Shown here piece by piece: positions 11,803-23,763 of a stretch of 64,000 bases of DNA. Position numbers and translations under genes: made by a program. Position 1 is the stretch's first letter. Each line of letters starts with the position of its first letter. This stretch comes from Oxyruncus cristatus. Taxonomy: Eukaryota > Chordata > Aves > Passeriformes > Cotingidae. A model generated the notes under the pieces. It saw nothing but the letters and a program-made list of their open reading frames with translations. It ran no database searches and was not told the DNA's origin. The stretch spans positions 274,720-338,719 of the forward strand of contig VXAY01004337.1 in NCBI GenBank assembly GCA_013399855.1, read 5' to 3'.

Positions 11803-14800
11803 ATCTTAAGAGTGCTAGGAGTCTGAATCTTGAAAGGAAAACCCAGAAAAGTGACCTGGTTTGTTAAGGCCAAAAGCTACCACAGAGCAATGTTCCAAAT
11901 GTTTGTACTGCTCTATGTCTAGGCAGGTTTTTTAACTATTATTTTATACCATTGTAGGTACTTTCCCAACAATTTGTAGCACTACAGAGAGAGCCATAGA
12001 AGCCACATATTTGCTCCAGTTTGTCTCTGATGCTTTTGTTCTCTGGTCTTCCTGTCGTGACAAATAAAATATTGGTTTGTGCCATCTTTCTGTCAAGTCC
12101 ATACCTCAGAGCACTTAATACTGTTTAGTGGTTTCCTCTAACAACGCTTTCATGCTTCTTTTCTTGGATGAGACTATACATCAAAACGAACAAGGCATCA
12201 AGCATACTTATATTTTGAAAAGTGTTCCTTGTTAACAAAAAGATGGACTGAGAAGTCAGAGGATATTTTTTTGCAATCCATTTATGTGACAAGCTTGTAT
12301 TTGCTTGGAAAACTGAGGTAAGAGAAATGGTAGAGGTAACAGTTTTATCTTTTCCTATCTGATGACTTACTCAGAAACACCAAATAGGATTTATAAGATA
12401 GGTTTCAGTACAACACAAATTAATAAACTGGAATGAGAATCTCATTAAAAAAGAAAATCTGTAGGCAGAACACATTCAAATAAAAGGCTTCGAATACCCA
12501 TCTTCCCCTCTCTGTCCTTGCAGAGCTGGCTTTTTCCTCTGGTTTGGTGAAACAAGTGTTTCACATCACTCCCTGATCCTCTCTGGGATTTCCTACTTGC
12601 CTTGGGCTGCACAGTCTGAGCTTTATGTGCCCCACTGCATAAACTAATCCCACACTGCTAGGCAGCTTTTGGGTGTGTGGCATCCTGGGACATAGGTGCC
12701 CTAGGAAGCCTTGTGAGCTTGGTCTGCTTGGGGATCAGTGCCTGTGGAGAAGTCACGCTCTTTGGTCCCTCTCTGAAGGTCCCAGGTTCCATGTGCCAGG
12801 ACACTACAGGCAGCTGACCAACTATTTTTACTGTAAGCATAATCCTTCAAGGTACACATAGATCCTTGAGTAACTAGAGGTGGAGGTAGAGGAGCCATGG
12901 AAACCTCTGTCACTTCAGAGTTACGGGGGGTTTTTTTGGACAGACTGTGTCTTTGTGCAGGGTATCCCTTACACAGATTTTTGTAAGAACAGCATAGTCA
13001 CTGCACATGATACAATACAGTGTTTACTGCTTGCTGATGCAAACCCACCTCCTCCACACAGCCTTAGCTAGGTGTTAGAGACAAATATTTGTGTCCCTTC
13101 CCCTTGTAGCCCCAGTTAAAGTCATGCTGTTTCTTTTACAGCAATAGTGATGTTCATTGATATCTCAGCTTGTTTGTACAGCAATAGCAGATGTCTTTCT
13201 ATGCTTTTGTGATAAACATAGCTAATTACTAAGAAACAAACATGTTCCACACTTGAACAACCTCACAGTCCTGTTGTGCAGCACAGCAGCAATTTTTATA
13301 TTAGGAAATAAGAGAAAAAATTCTGGTAAGAGACATCTGGCAAATTCAGTGCTCCTAATGCTAAAGATTAGTAGCTTTTTAAGAGCTGTTAACATATCAG
13401 TAGTCTGGAAATACTCTGGTAAGATTATAATTGAATTGTCTAGAAGATTCCTGTCCTTCATTCTCAGGTTATCTTAGGATAAAAAAACACCTTTTGCATA
13501 CTTTTTGGCAGAAAGTACATTGAAAACAAGGTGAAGAGGTGGAATATGGCCGATTTTACTCTTTAGTTCAAGACTAACTTAATTTCCTCTTTAGAGGTCA
13601 CTAAATACATTTATATGTAATTCTCTAATTGTTAAATTCTGTTATTTAAAGTTGTATACCTACAGTTGTCTTCATTTAGAACACCCTCATCCTTGAAAGA
13701 AATTAATAAATTCTATGAGAAATGGGGTGGAACTTCAGTATAATGAACTTCTCAGAACAGGTGGGCTGTATTAGTCACATTTAGTCAAATCTTGAGTGCC
13801 AGATGGTATATTTGCAATTGTATTTCAGGATTTGGCCAGAAATTCATTGTTTGTCAGTACTCATAGCTTCTACTGCTGTTGTAAGTGAACGTTTTCTGTA
13901 CAGAACGAGTCCATCACTTTTTTGTAAACTCTAAAAATTATAGCCACTGACCATACAATTAAGTTAACACAAAAAAAATTGTATCATCTCGTGTTTTTCC
14001 AAAGTTAAAATCTTCACGTGGGATAGCTAACAGGCTTGAATATTTGTACTTTTTATTAATGTTCCTACCTTCACAGGCCCATTAATGTGAGCTACTCTAA
14101 ATGTTTATTAAGCTGTTCACTGCAGCTTCCTTCTCTTTGGAACTCACTGTGCATTTTACTTTCAAAAAAATAGTCTCTGTTGCCTGTTAATACCTCAACT
14201 GAAAAATAAATAAAAAAATAATGGGTAACTTCTATTAACTCAAAGGCTCAAGTGGAAAAATTTCAATTATTCCCCTCAATAGTCAGATGGAGAACTATAA
14301 AAAGGCAGTATTGTAACTGCGGAGTTTCTTTGGGATTTTTTTTTGTTTTGGGGTTTTTTCTTTTTAATATCTTTTTACTCCTTCATCCCATAAGGCACAG
14401 TGTTTAATCTTATGTGGTGATTCAGCTCCTATGGAACCTTTCTTGTATGTGTGAAGGAGGCGCTGTTAGTTTTTGCAGACCTCAGTAACTGAAAGAAGAA
14501 GTTCTGGAAAATTTTCCTTAGTTGCTTTTCGTAGGACCATCCGCACTTCAGTGCTTGTATGTGAGTGTGTCTACAAGCAGCAGGAGATTGTTGCAGTCCT
14601 TCAACCATCCTATTATCGGCCATAGAAAATAAAGTTTGATCTTTAAATTACAGCAGAAAAAAGAACTGGCCAATGACCAGAAATACTTACTTTGCATGAC
14701 ATTGTTTAGTGTTGTTTTATTTGTAAAATCTGTGAAGTGTTTAGTTTAATTTTTGTGTGTTAAAAAAGTTGGTGAACATTTACATCTGTCTACGTAAGAT

Positions 14801-16564
14801 GTGTTTGCGATACTGTGTCATCTAGATAAATGTTACTTTTTTCCTTTTGATTTTTTGCTGCTAAAATTAAGAAAACTGTGCAATATTGCAGTCATTTGAC
14901 AAAAAAGTATTAGTCTTTCAGAAATAGACCACACCCATCAAAAAATGTCCTTTATTTGTTATTTACATACTTACTGTTTACTCATTCAAAAATAATATTC
15001 CTTCAGTATATCCCTTACATAGCAGCATTTCACTTTGGGACTTGATATTGACCTCATGCTTTCTCAAAGAAGGAATTCACATTTGGGAATTTCATTAGGT
15101 AGTGTTGCTTTATTTTCTTTTAAAACAAACAAAACAGCTTGCATGCCCTGTGTAGTGGTTACAACCCTTTATGTTTTGTAGTTTGTATCATATATTATGT
15201 TTATCCCAAAGTGCTGCCTTCTATTCCTTTGTCTGTTCAGAAAAAGTTTTAGACATTAGTCTATTCATTCACATTTCAGCATCACTCAGTGAAAATAACC
15301 TGGTCTATATGTGCTGGTGAAATCTCCCTTTTGTTGAAAAAATATCACATAAAACCCAAAAAAGGTTATGCAGGATTACAGTTTGGAGAGGAGAAATTAA
15401 AAAGTCATGTAAACAGATTGCATCAGTATAGGTTAGAAAATAATGGTTAAAGGAAAGAGGGCTTTTCTTTACCCCAAAGTTGTGAAATTTACAGATTTAA
15501 TTTATTTTCCACTAAATTCTCACTGATGACTGAGAGTTTTCTACTTCCATTAATTGCTAGGCTCTTCCCCCTGCAATCTGTGATGTATATTTAGAACTGT
15601 TTGGTTTATATTTTCTCTGCATTTGCAGTTAGTAATTTCTCACAATGCGTTTCAAAAGAGAAAGTGGAAGATTAAAAACATGATTGCTCTTGGATTTGGT
15701 AATACATATTATTACAGGGAGAGATTCTTCCTAGGAGAACCTGAATGTCTGATTCAGTTTTTATTTGGATAAACACAGTTGTTCCCAGGATAAAAAGAAC
15801 TTCTGTTTTCTGGTTGTATTTATATGTTTATCTCTGGTCAAACAGGGCTAACGGTGTGTGTTGTGCAATGGAGCATCTGTTGATTCAGAGAACTGTGAAC
15901 AAATGGGGATGGCAAAGTCAAAAGCTGTGGTCTGGCAGAGGAGAGAGGGCTGTATGCTGGTGGTGAATAGCCAAGGATGATTGTCACTGACAATGCAGGC
16001 TCTCGGTGGCGCAGAAGTAGAAGGCTTTCTGTTTATTTTATGTCACTTTGGCTTCTTTACTGGCAAGCTGCTGATCTAGGTTGACCTGCATTTGAAAACA
16101 CAGGGTGGTACTGACTGGCAAGTATGTTGACGAAGATGAAGATTAAATACTGACCCTCCACCTCAGTTTTCCTGTGATTTTCATGCAGCCAAATGCTGTC
16201 CCATACTGCTTATTAGGGATCACACTGACATTTTCGTCATTCAAAAATGTAGTGTGACATGCACAGCTAGCAGGCAATGGAGTAAAATCAAGTGAGCAAA
16301 TCACATATTTCTTCTAGCATGCTGGTGGATTGTTGTGGGAAAAGGCACCCTTGTTTCCTCCATTGGTGCAATGGGAAGGACAGCAGTCTGCTATGGAAAG
16401 TAGCTGTGCAATATGCCCTCTCTGAGCAGTCTGCAGACTGAGTAGAAAACAGATAAAAATCCAAATGTGCAGATTACAAAGTGAGCAGGAGAAAACCCCT
16501 CCTGACCATTGTGTGCTTTGTTAAGAATATTAATTTGCTGCAGAAAATGTAACTTGGTATCTTT

Positions 16565-17074
16565 GTGGTTTGGCATCTAAAACATTTTTTCAGGGCACCA
16601 GGTTCCTGTGACCGCAGGATCTTGCTAAATTGGGACCACGCTGGTCCACAGGTTTCTGGAGTTGGGTGCATTCAGCAGAGCACTCTGCTCCAGCAGGTGG
16701 AGGGTCAGAGCAGGCACAATGGCACTGTCTGTGATTTCAGGCTCACCCTTCTGACATGTGCTGTGCTCTGTGAGGACCTCAGATTTGCCCTGTTGCAGCG
16801 GTTTTGTCCAGTGATCCCGATCCATGGATGGCCTGGTTGCCATCAGCCCAGCCCCACGCTGCTTGCTCAGGTGTCGTGGGCTTGCACCTCAGGGACAAGG
16901 GACTGCCTGTGGTCCCTGACTACCCGTGCTCCTGCCCTCATCCAGTGGCCCCCTCCCACACAACCCTTTTCAGAGCGACCCCAGAAAAATGTTTGGGTGC
17001 AGCAGTTTGTCTCTTGTTTGGATGGCAAACAACTTGTCCTTAAAGCATTTCAGTCAGTTAGAAACATTCATTGA
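16565..17074 (+). other. Longest non-repeat open frame (169 codons), probably not a gene
   Basis: An ATG-initiated frame of 169 codons runs without stops through a GC-richer block, and an AATAAA hexamer at 17090-17095 lies just after the stop. No domain, signal peptide, membrane segment or known family could be recognised. The composition is rich in Cys, Pro, Gln and Trp in the manner of translated non-coding DNA. Two other plus-strand frames and one minus-strand frame are also open across parts of the same block, as expected from low stop-codon density in GC-rich sequence. A lineage-specific transcript cannot be excluded, but chance is the simpler reading. Confidence 0.2.
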
Positions 17075-17876
17075 CTTGAGCTTCACACAAATAAAACAAA
17101 AGGGAGTTCTTATATAATGGCAGGTAGAACAATCAATCCAGAGGTCAGGAACATCATAGAGCAAGCATGCACAGTAGAGTGCAAAACCAGCACTAATGAG
17201 GATATAGGAAAAAATCATATCAAACAGATTCTTTCCTAAGCTCAGAATGTATGCAAAGGTTCAGTGTTTTGGGGGGTTGGACTGTTGGCCTGAGGACAAT
17301 GATGTAACCAGAAAACCAGGTGAAGAGAAGACCTGAAGAACAGAATTTTCCCATCAGTATTATAAACAGTCTTTAGAGGCATATACTGCTGCGGGTCCTG
17401 CTGCACTTCATGCTAGTTTTGAAGCAGCAGCAATTTGAAGTAAATCACTCTTTAAGTGTGAGAAACTGTTTGAAGGGAAGTTTAGTGTGTTATCTTGGAT
17501 ACAGCCTTTGTTGCCGTTTGAGAGCAAAAGCCTAGGAGAACATGAAAGTAGTACTCTCTACAGGTCTGTATGTGTCACTAGTTCTTAAGAGTCAAATGAT
17601 GTTTGGATGCCTCATATTGAGGATGTCCACAGAAGAATAAAGTCTTTAACTTCATACAGAATATGTGAACATACAGAGAGGCATTTTTTTGCAGTATATA
17701 TGGAATCTGTTTTACACCTGAAATATGGCTGAAATATATATATATAGTGCTTTGCAGTCAGTTGTAACAAAAACTGTTACTATTTTATTTTATTTTGTAA
17801 TATAACTATAAATACATAGTATGATATTTTAAACCTGTGCTATATCATAGATTACAGTATAATCCTGCTGAGCCAC

Positions 17877-18470
17877 TTGAATCTTCACAAGTCTATGGGA
17901 CCAGATGGGATCCATCCTAGAGTGATGAGGGAGGTGGCAGAAGAGCTCACTAAGCCACTCTCCATCATTTACCAACAGCCTTGGCTCACTGGGGAGGTCC
18001 TAGATGATTGGAAGTTGGCAAATGTCACACCGATCCACAAAAAGGGCCGGAAGGAGGACCTAGAAAACTACAGGCCTGTCAGCCTGACCTCAGTGCCTGG
18101 CAAGGTTATGGAGCAGATCATCCTAAGTGCAATCACACAGCACCTACAGGATGGACAAGGGATCAGACCCAGCCAGCACAGGTTTCAGAATGGCAGATCC
18201 TGTTTGACCAACCTGATCTCCTACGATCAGGTGACACGCCTGGTGGATGAGTGGAAGGCTGTGGATGTGTCTACCTGGACTTCAGCAAAGCCTTTGACAC
18301 CGTCTCCCACAGCAAACTCCTGGAAAAGCTGCAGCCCACGGCTTGGACAGGGGCACTCTGTGCTGGGTTAGGAACTGGTTGGAGGGCCGGGCCCAGAGAG
18401 TGGTGGTGAACGGGGCTGCATCCAGTTGGCGGCCGGTCACTAGTGGTGTCCCCCAGGGATCAGTGTTGGG
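17877..18470 (+). pseudogene. CR1 ORF2 reverse transcriptase fragment
   Basis: This covers the fingers and palm of the reverse transcriptase. From 17877 the frame encodes NLHKSMGPDGIHPRV and continues to about codon 125 (VDEWKAVDV). Small deletions then break the frame near motif A: 'ctacctggacttcagcaaagcc' (YLDFSKA) lies in another frame. The reading frame is recovered from 18343 (MDRGTLCWVRNWLEG) up to PQGSVLG at 18470, where the N run begins. The motif C region (A/F-x-DD), which carries the catalytic aspartates, would fall inside the gap and cannot be examined. The endonuclease domain upstream is absent. With at least one frameshift it is a pseudogene. Confidence 0.9.
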
Positions 18471-18679
18471 NNNNNNNNNNNNNNNNNNNNNNNNNNNNNN
18501 NNNNNNNNNNNNNNNNNNNNNNNNNNNNNNNNNNNNNNNNNNNNNNNNNNNNNNNNNNNNNNNNNNNNNNNNNNNNNNNNNNNNNNNNNNNNNNNNNNNN
18601 NNNNNNNNNNNNNNNNNNNNNNNNNNNNNNNNNNNNNNNNNNNNNNNNNNNNNNNNNNNNNNNNNNNNNNNNNNNNNNN
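18471..18679. other. Assembly gap (209 N)
   Basis: An uninterrupted run of N lies inside the CR1 at 17866-19282. It hides the second half of the reverse transcriptase palm and the thumb. The repeat itself is the likely reason for the gap, because similar CR1 copies confuse assembly. Open frames crossing it have unknown residues and should not be trusted. Confidence 1.
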
Positions 18680-19163
18680 CAGTGTGGCCAGCAGGACCAG
18701 GGAAGTGATTCCGCCCCTGTACTCGGCGCTGGTGAGGCCACACCTGGAGTGCTGTGTCCAGTTCTGGGCCCCTCAGTTCAGGAAGGATATTGAGGTGCTG
18801 GAGCAGGTCCAGAGAAGAGCAACCAGGCTGGTGAAGGGACTGCAGCACAGGCTCTATGAGGGGAAGCTGAGGGAGCTGAGGTTGTTTAGCCTGGAGAAGA
18901 GAAGGCTCAGGGGAGACCTCATCACTCTCTACAACTACCTGAGAGGAGGTTGTAGCCAGTTGGGGGTTGGTCTCTTCTCCCAGACAACCAGAGGCCATGG
19001 TCTTAAGCTCTGTCAGGGGAGGTTTAGGTTGGATATTAGGAAGAAATTTTTTACAGAGAGAGTAATCAGCCATTGGAATGGGCTGCCCAGTGAGGTGGTG
19101 GATTCACCATCCCTGGAGGTTTTTAAGATGAGACTGGATGTGGCACTTAGTGCCATGGTCTAG
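18680..19163 (+). pseudogene. CR1 ORF2 C-terminal domain
   Basis: The frame that continues after the gap is intact to a stop at 19161-19163. It contains the conserved C-terminal series of CR1 ORF2: [15 protein letters not shown], then [24 protein letters not shown], and [16 protein letters not shown]. The stop is followed by a short 3' UTR and the tail repeats. This is the least damaged ORF2 part in the window. It still lacks its own start and its upstream catalytic domains, so it has no independent function. Confidence 0.88.
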
Positions 19164-19606
19164 TAACCACAGCAGTGTTGGATCAAGGGTTGGACTTGAT
19201 GATTTCGGAGGTCTTTTCCAAGACTCGGATTCTATGGAATTCTGGTTGATTCTATGGATTCTGTTTCTATGATTCTATGATAATATATGTAGTAGGGACA
19301 TGCAATTTATATTATTGTATTAAATGTTATTGTTTCAGAACAATGATTAAAGAGAGGATTTTCATGTTAATAATTAATATATTTGATGTCCTGAAACACT
19401 GACTTTAACAGCTGTATCTGTGCTTAATTAGACGCTGCTATTGTTGGTCTATGTTTGGCCCAGCCACCTGTGGTTTGTACTTTTCCTGCCAAGATATGGG
19501 AAAACAAGGCCTGATAAATGGAAACTTCATCCTTGAAGGCAGCACTTTGTATAAACTAAAATTAATTGATATCTCACTACTGGCTGATGGCCCTCCAAGG
19601 GCATTT

Positions 19607-19630
19607 GAAGGAGAAAGTGAAGAGGAGGAG
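19607..19630 (+). other. Polypurine-tract-like sequence before the LTR
   Basis: This is a 24-nt run of A and G with a single T, placed two bases before the proposed TG start of the LTR. Retroviruses prime plus-strand DNA synthesis from a polypurine tract directly upstream of the 3' LTR, so the position fits. The reading depends on the LTR start at 19633 being correct. In the overlapping plus-strand frame this run encodes a chance acidic peptide. Confidence 0.4.
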
Positions 19631-19632
19631 CA

Positions 19633-20153
19633 TGAAGTAAGCCCCCAGACTCATTTAGGGAAGACCCCCCAAGGTGTATCACGCAGGTGCGGGGAAATTC
19701 CAATGTCCACAGGCGTGCACAGCAGGAGTGCCACCTACAACGGGGGGAGGGACCAAGGGCCTCTGGCTGGGCGGTGCTGGCCACACCTGCCCAGGTAGAT
19801 GTCACAGGCTAATTGGATAAAAAAAAGCAGGTGGCTCGTGCTGCAGGGAGCTCACGCTTCACACAAAGGACCACTTTGCCTTTTGCGGGGACGCCCGCGA
19901 TGTGTGAGCCAGACCCTAAGAGGACGCAGCTGCTGTAGGGAATCCTTAGTATTCGGAGTTGGTGAGATAACCTCGTAAGTTACACCTGGGTGTTTGTGGG
20001 GTTTTACTGAGGGCTTATTTTCCCTTCTCTTTTCTGTCTACCGTTTTCTTGTTTTATTGGCCACCTCTTTGTAATAAATATTGGGGTTTTTGAGTTTTCA
20101 GCGGTATTTTGGTTTCAGTCCTGGCATCGCTTTGAACCTTCCCTAGAACAACA
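19633..20153 (+). mobile_element. Endogenous retrovirus LTR, probable single 3' LTR or solo LTR
   Basis: The segment is sharply more GC- and CpG-rich than its flanks and carries the parts of a retroviral LTR in order. It has a possible TG start at 19633, a TATA-like ATAAAAAA near 19816, and a polyadenylation signal AATAAA at 20073-20078. T/G-rich U5-like sequence follows, and the end is a possible CA at 20150 or 20153. Length (about 520 bp) suits avian ERV LTRs. No matching second LTR, tRNA primer-binding site or gag/pol/env coding sequence was seen in the window, so a complete provirus is absent. A clear target-site duplication could not be found for the proposed ends, so the boundaries are provisional, and the upstream limit could lie as far as about 19440. 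The ERV class is not assigned. Confidence 0.6.
20073..20078 (+). promoter_or_regulatory. LTR polyadenylation signal
   Basis: The hexamer AATAAA lies within 'gtaataaatattgggg', followed by a T/G-rich stretch as expected for an R/U5 junction. The site follows a GC-rich U3/R-like region, which supports the LTR call. Confidence 0.55.
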
Positions 20154-22249
20154 GTAAAGCATTACAAACATGTATTGTTTGGGAACATGTTTAAGTATTG
20201 GTAGCAAACTGGTCCACAGAGGAACAAAATCATGTTTTCGGCTTAAATGACTGAACCAGAAGTCTTGATTTCATTCAGCCTCATATGACTCCTCTGTAGG
20301 TACTGTGAGCCAGTGCTGATTCTACTCCTGACTCCACAGGTTTTATTAGATAGCTCTTGTTAAATTCCCAGTCTCCTGTGCCCTCTGGTACTTTTCATTA
20401 CTGTAGTGCTGAAAGGTCAGAGTCATCAGAGACCTCTTTGAACAAACAAAAAAGTCTGTCCCTCTCCCAGTGAGAATTATTCATAGTAGTTATGAGTGGA
20501 AGTATAACGTAAAAGGCAAAGACAGATGGGGAATTGCAAGAAACAGTGAAAGAAAATCATCCATTCAGGATATTGTTCTCAGTTTTCCTGAGCAGCCTGC
20601 ATGCTGTCAACTTTTTTTGTAATTATCATAGCAAACAAGATTTAAGAAAGGATTTGAAGAAGAACAATGCAGTGAATTTGCAGGTGTTGTAGAGAATTAT
20701 TCTGAAGTATGAAGTATAATGGGAGGAAGCATAGAAGTACTTCACTGAAAATTTAACAAGGGGCTAATGAATGAACTTGCAGAGTAATTGTAAATTGCCT
20801 TTTCGGTACAAGTGAGAATAATAATGAGAGTGGTACATGGAAACCAGTGTGAACTTGCTTGTATTTTACATACCAGAAAAAAGAGTGGAGGGAGGCAATG
20901 AGAGAGATCACGCAGTCAGAGTGATACACCAGAAGAATGGTCTTTCCAGCAGCACTGTGATTAGGTCCTGTGTTTGTCCAGGCCAGAGGACAAGATTTTG
21001 GAGATATCTAGTCCTGAGATGAGGAGGATCTGGATGAGGGTGTTAATTAGGTGCATATTTAAAGTTATATATAAGCAATGTTGTACAGAAAGATTCTGCA
21101 AGACTTGGTGAGGATTTAATGACCTAAGAATGATCTGGGTTAGAGATGACATTTGGACCCGTGTCTTAAATAGTGGACTAGATGGTGCCACTGTACACAG
21201 TGATTCAGGAAGGATCTGGGAGTATAAGCTTGTGGGCCTGGTTAATAAAAACCCTAATTTGTCTATGTGGACCTTAAGCTGATGCCTGAATTTACAGTAT
21301 CACTAATACTTGCTGAGATACCAATTTGAAAAGAGTGTGTTAGTATTGAAATAGAGGTGTAGCATCCAGAGACGAGATGGTAGTTGACACTGTGTTTATG
21401 GATGATATTGTAACAGAGTAAAGTTTAGAAGGAAAAAAGATAAAAAAATTCTCCACAAAGCATGGAAGAAAGCAGGAATTGTTCCTTTGTAGGACGCCCA
21501 GAGCAACGGTTAGAGAGATCAGGATAAGACTGTGCTGAAACTGGCAGCCGAAACTTCAGAAGTAGAAACTCCTATCCATGAAAAAATGTTGGCATGTCAG
21601 GAAGAGTGAAAAATGAGTCCACTTCTGAGATCTGGATTACTGCAAATGCTAGAGATTTCAAGAGGTGCTACGTTTTGAGTGCAAAAGGTAAAAGCCATCA
21701 GGAAAGGAAGAAAGGAACTTAATGCAGTAGTTTAAAGCTATTACAGAGCATCAAGAAAGCCACGTGTAATGGTGACTGCCAAAGCAAATGAGGCTAAGGG
21801 AAACACTAGGGAGTTTTTTTCCTTTGTGAAAGGAAAAAGTGGTGAGAATGGGAAGAGAATGAAGCGGGTAGGGGTGGGGAAATGGGAGTTTCTAAAGGAA
21901 ATGGTGAAACTGTGAAATGGCTTTGGCTGCAAGGAGAGTGGAACATACAGCAGGAGCACAAGCATTTTCTGTTCTTCAAGGATGAGGTAGGGAAAGGAAG
22001 GGAAAGCAAAGGAAGAAGCAAAAATCAAGTTGCTATCATGTCATATTTCTGTTGGAGAAATAGGCATGTGGAAAGACATAGAGACGTGAGGATTTGAGCA
22101 CTGCAGTAAAGGAAATCATCATGGATGTGATAAATAAATGGTAAAATAAGAGATTTATACCTAGCAAATGTGAAGGATTACTGAATTAATTAGTTGTGGA
22201 AGAATGGGGGCTTTGCTCAATGTATGAAGAGGAAGATGTTGATGATGAC
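20154..22249. other. Single-copy-looking non-coding DNA
   Basis: This stretch separates the LTR from a CR1 tail. It contains purine-rich sequence at about 21660-22080 that leaves several frames open on both strands, but none resembles a known protein. Nothing else was recognised. Confidence 0.55.
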
Positions 22250-22361
22250 AGGTGGTTCTTGGGGACATTGTTTAGTGGTGGGCTTGAAAGTGCTAGGTTA
22301 ATGGTTTGACTTGATGATCTCAAGGATCTTTTTAACCTAAATGATTTTATGAGTCTATGAA
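22250..22361 (+). mobile_element. CR1 3' tail fragment
   Basis: Only the last part of a CR1 3' UTR is present. The segment reads 'ggttaatggtttgacttgatgatctcaaggatctttttaacctaaatgatttt' in pieces matching the CR1 ending, and it closes with ATGAGTCTATGA in place of the usual ATTCTATG units. The degenerate tail and substitutions suggest an older insertion than the 18-kb copy. The upstream limit is approximate because the fragment fades into unique sequence. Confidence 0.8.
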
Positions 22362-23746
22362 CCACGGGTGAGGTTAGACTATAGTAAGGGAGAATAGGAA
22401 AGGAGTAATAGAAACAGGTGCATGAAACAGTGGGATTTGAAAAATTAGTTACTGAAATAAAATCAAGATTTGTAAGATGTCTATAAGAAATGACTACATT
22501 AAATGGTTTTGTGCTTTCAGAATACACTATGCTAGAAATAGGACCTGTGATTAAGCGTACTTGACAGTCCACTGTGTAGCACATCTTAAAACCTTACAGG
22601 CCATGAGCAGTTTCCCATTCCAAATTGGATAGAAGTTTCCCAAGTCTGGAGTTTCTACTTTGAAAGAGTAATGTGCCAGGAGGACTGGGAGCCTGTGTCT
22701 ATTGTACTGAAACTGGTATTCATGATGAAGAATAAATCTTTGTACTTATGCTTGTGGGTTTCTGACTTCTATCTAGGCGTAGTAAAATGTGAATGCCTCA
22801 TGCAACCATTTATATTAGAAGTATGTAACAGGAGCAATAAAGCAAGGAGAGCAGGGCATTTTCATTACCTGCTTTTCATCACTAGCAAGTCAGGGGATGC
22901 TAAAAATACAATTAAACACACAGAGGAGGCTGTGTATAGAAGTTTTCTATCAGCATGGATTGTCAGATTTTTTGGGGTGTGTGTGTCTAACACAGTGAAA
23001 TACATAAGCAATATTTCAATATAATGAAATACACCTATAAAGCTCATATTTGTGTTTGCTGACTTCAACAAAACTTCAACAATACACTAATTTGTACAGA
23101 TTCTAGATCTTACCCTTCTAAATTATAAAACCCTTTCTTCCAAAGAAAGTGGAACTAGTTTCTTCTATTTTTATTGTCTGTGCTCCTTATGAAGTTCTCT
23201 TATAGAGAGAAGACTTACTTTATTCTCCAGAGCTTCTAAGTCTTTCTTTGAGGAACCCATCAGATTGCATACAAATTCCAAAATACCTGGCAAAGATTGT
23301 AGAAATTTTAGCAATGTCTTTTTCTACAGAAAGTAGTTATTTAACTGGTGTGATACAATACCAGTGACAACCATATGAAAATGTTTTCCATTTCAAACTT
23401 AAAAAAACAATATGAATTCTAAATTCAATGTGTAGTTTAACTTTATCTCTTCATAAAATGTGGATAGTTTCTTTCTGAGTCAACAATAAAAATTCATATT
23501 CTAGAGAAAACTGTCCAATATGGCACTTGTGTCATGGCATATGAAATCAGGTTTAAGCAGTTGTTGGCTTATGGAACCCCAAACATTGCTTTAATAGGGA
23601 GAGTAGGAGACAACAAAGTGATCCTGTTCCCAAAATTACCATTTCTGCCCTATGCCGGGGAAATACTCTTGTTAAAGCACATGCTGAGGGGGGGATACAG
23701 CGACAGATTGAGATCTCTGAATTGAGTGGTCTGTGTGTTAATATCA

Positions 23747-23763
23747 ACATGTGATTCACATGT
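23747..23763. repeat. Short inverted repeat
   Basis: ACATGTG at 23747-23753 is matched by CACATGT at 23757-23763 around a 3-base spacer. It could form a small hairpin or act as a dyad binding site. No gene context supports either. Confidence 0.6.

Larger units (their letters stand above)
9876..17865. other. Single-copy-looking non-coding DNA with a GC-richer stretch at 16.6-17.0 kb
   Basis: No exon, RNA gene or transposon could be supported. There is a G/T-rich low-complexity run at 11745-11802 (GTTT and GT units), T-rich tracts near 14335-14370, and a short (AT)n at about 17733-17746. The 16600-17000 stretch is noticeably richer in G+C than its surroundings and consequently open in several frames. 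The longest of these is 16565-17074 on the plus strand. Otherwise I see nothing that stands out. Confidence 0.55.
17866..19282 (+). mobile_element. CR1 non-LTR retrotransposon, best-preserved copy, interrupted by an assembly gap
   Basis: The copy starts inside ORF2 (about 17866) and runs to the CR1 3' end, where the 3' UTR 'ggttggacttgatgattt' leads into repeated ATTCTATG-type units at about 19235-19282. The reverse transcriptase part shows the family pattern MGPDGIHPRV, then WKLANVTPIHKKG, NYRPVSLTSVPGKVMEQI, motif A as YLDFSKAF-type residues across a frameshift, and PVTSGVPQGSVLG (motif B region). After the N run, the ORF2 C-terminal region reads [21 protein letters not shown]. Divergence from a typical CR1 looks low compared with the other copies in the window, so this is the youngest-looking insertion. 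It is 5'-truncated (no ORF1, no endonuclease) and not autonomous. Confidence 0.96.

Noticed and set aside
18282..19073. 263-codon minus-strand frame across the CR1 and the N run
   Set aside because: It is antisense to the CR1 ORF2, contains unknown residues from the gap, and is a shadow frame.
19451..19798. 115-codon plus-strand frame with an acidic run (EGESEEEE)
   Set aside because: The acidic peptide is produced by the purine run just before the LTR, and the rest of the frame runs into LTR sequence. No known protein was recognised.
22186..22584. 132-codon minus-strand frame
   Set aside because: It overlaps the antisense of a CR1 tail and has no recognisable motif.
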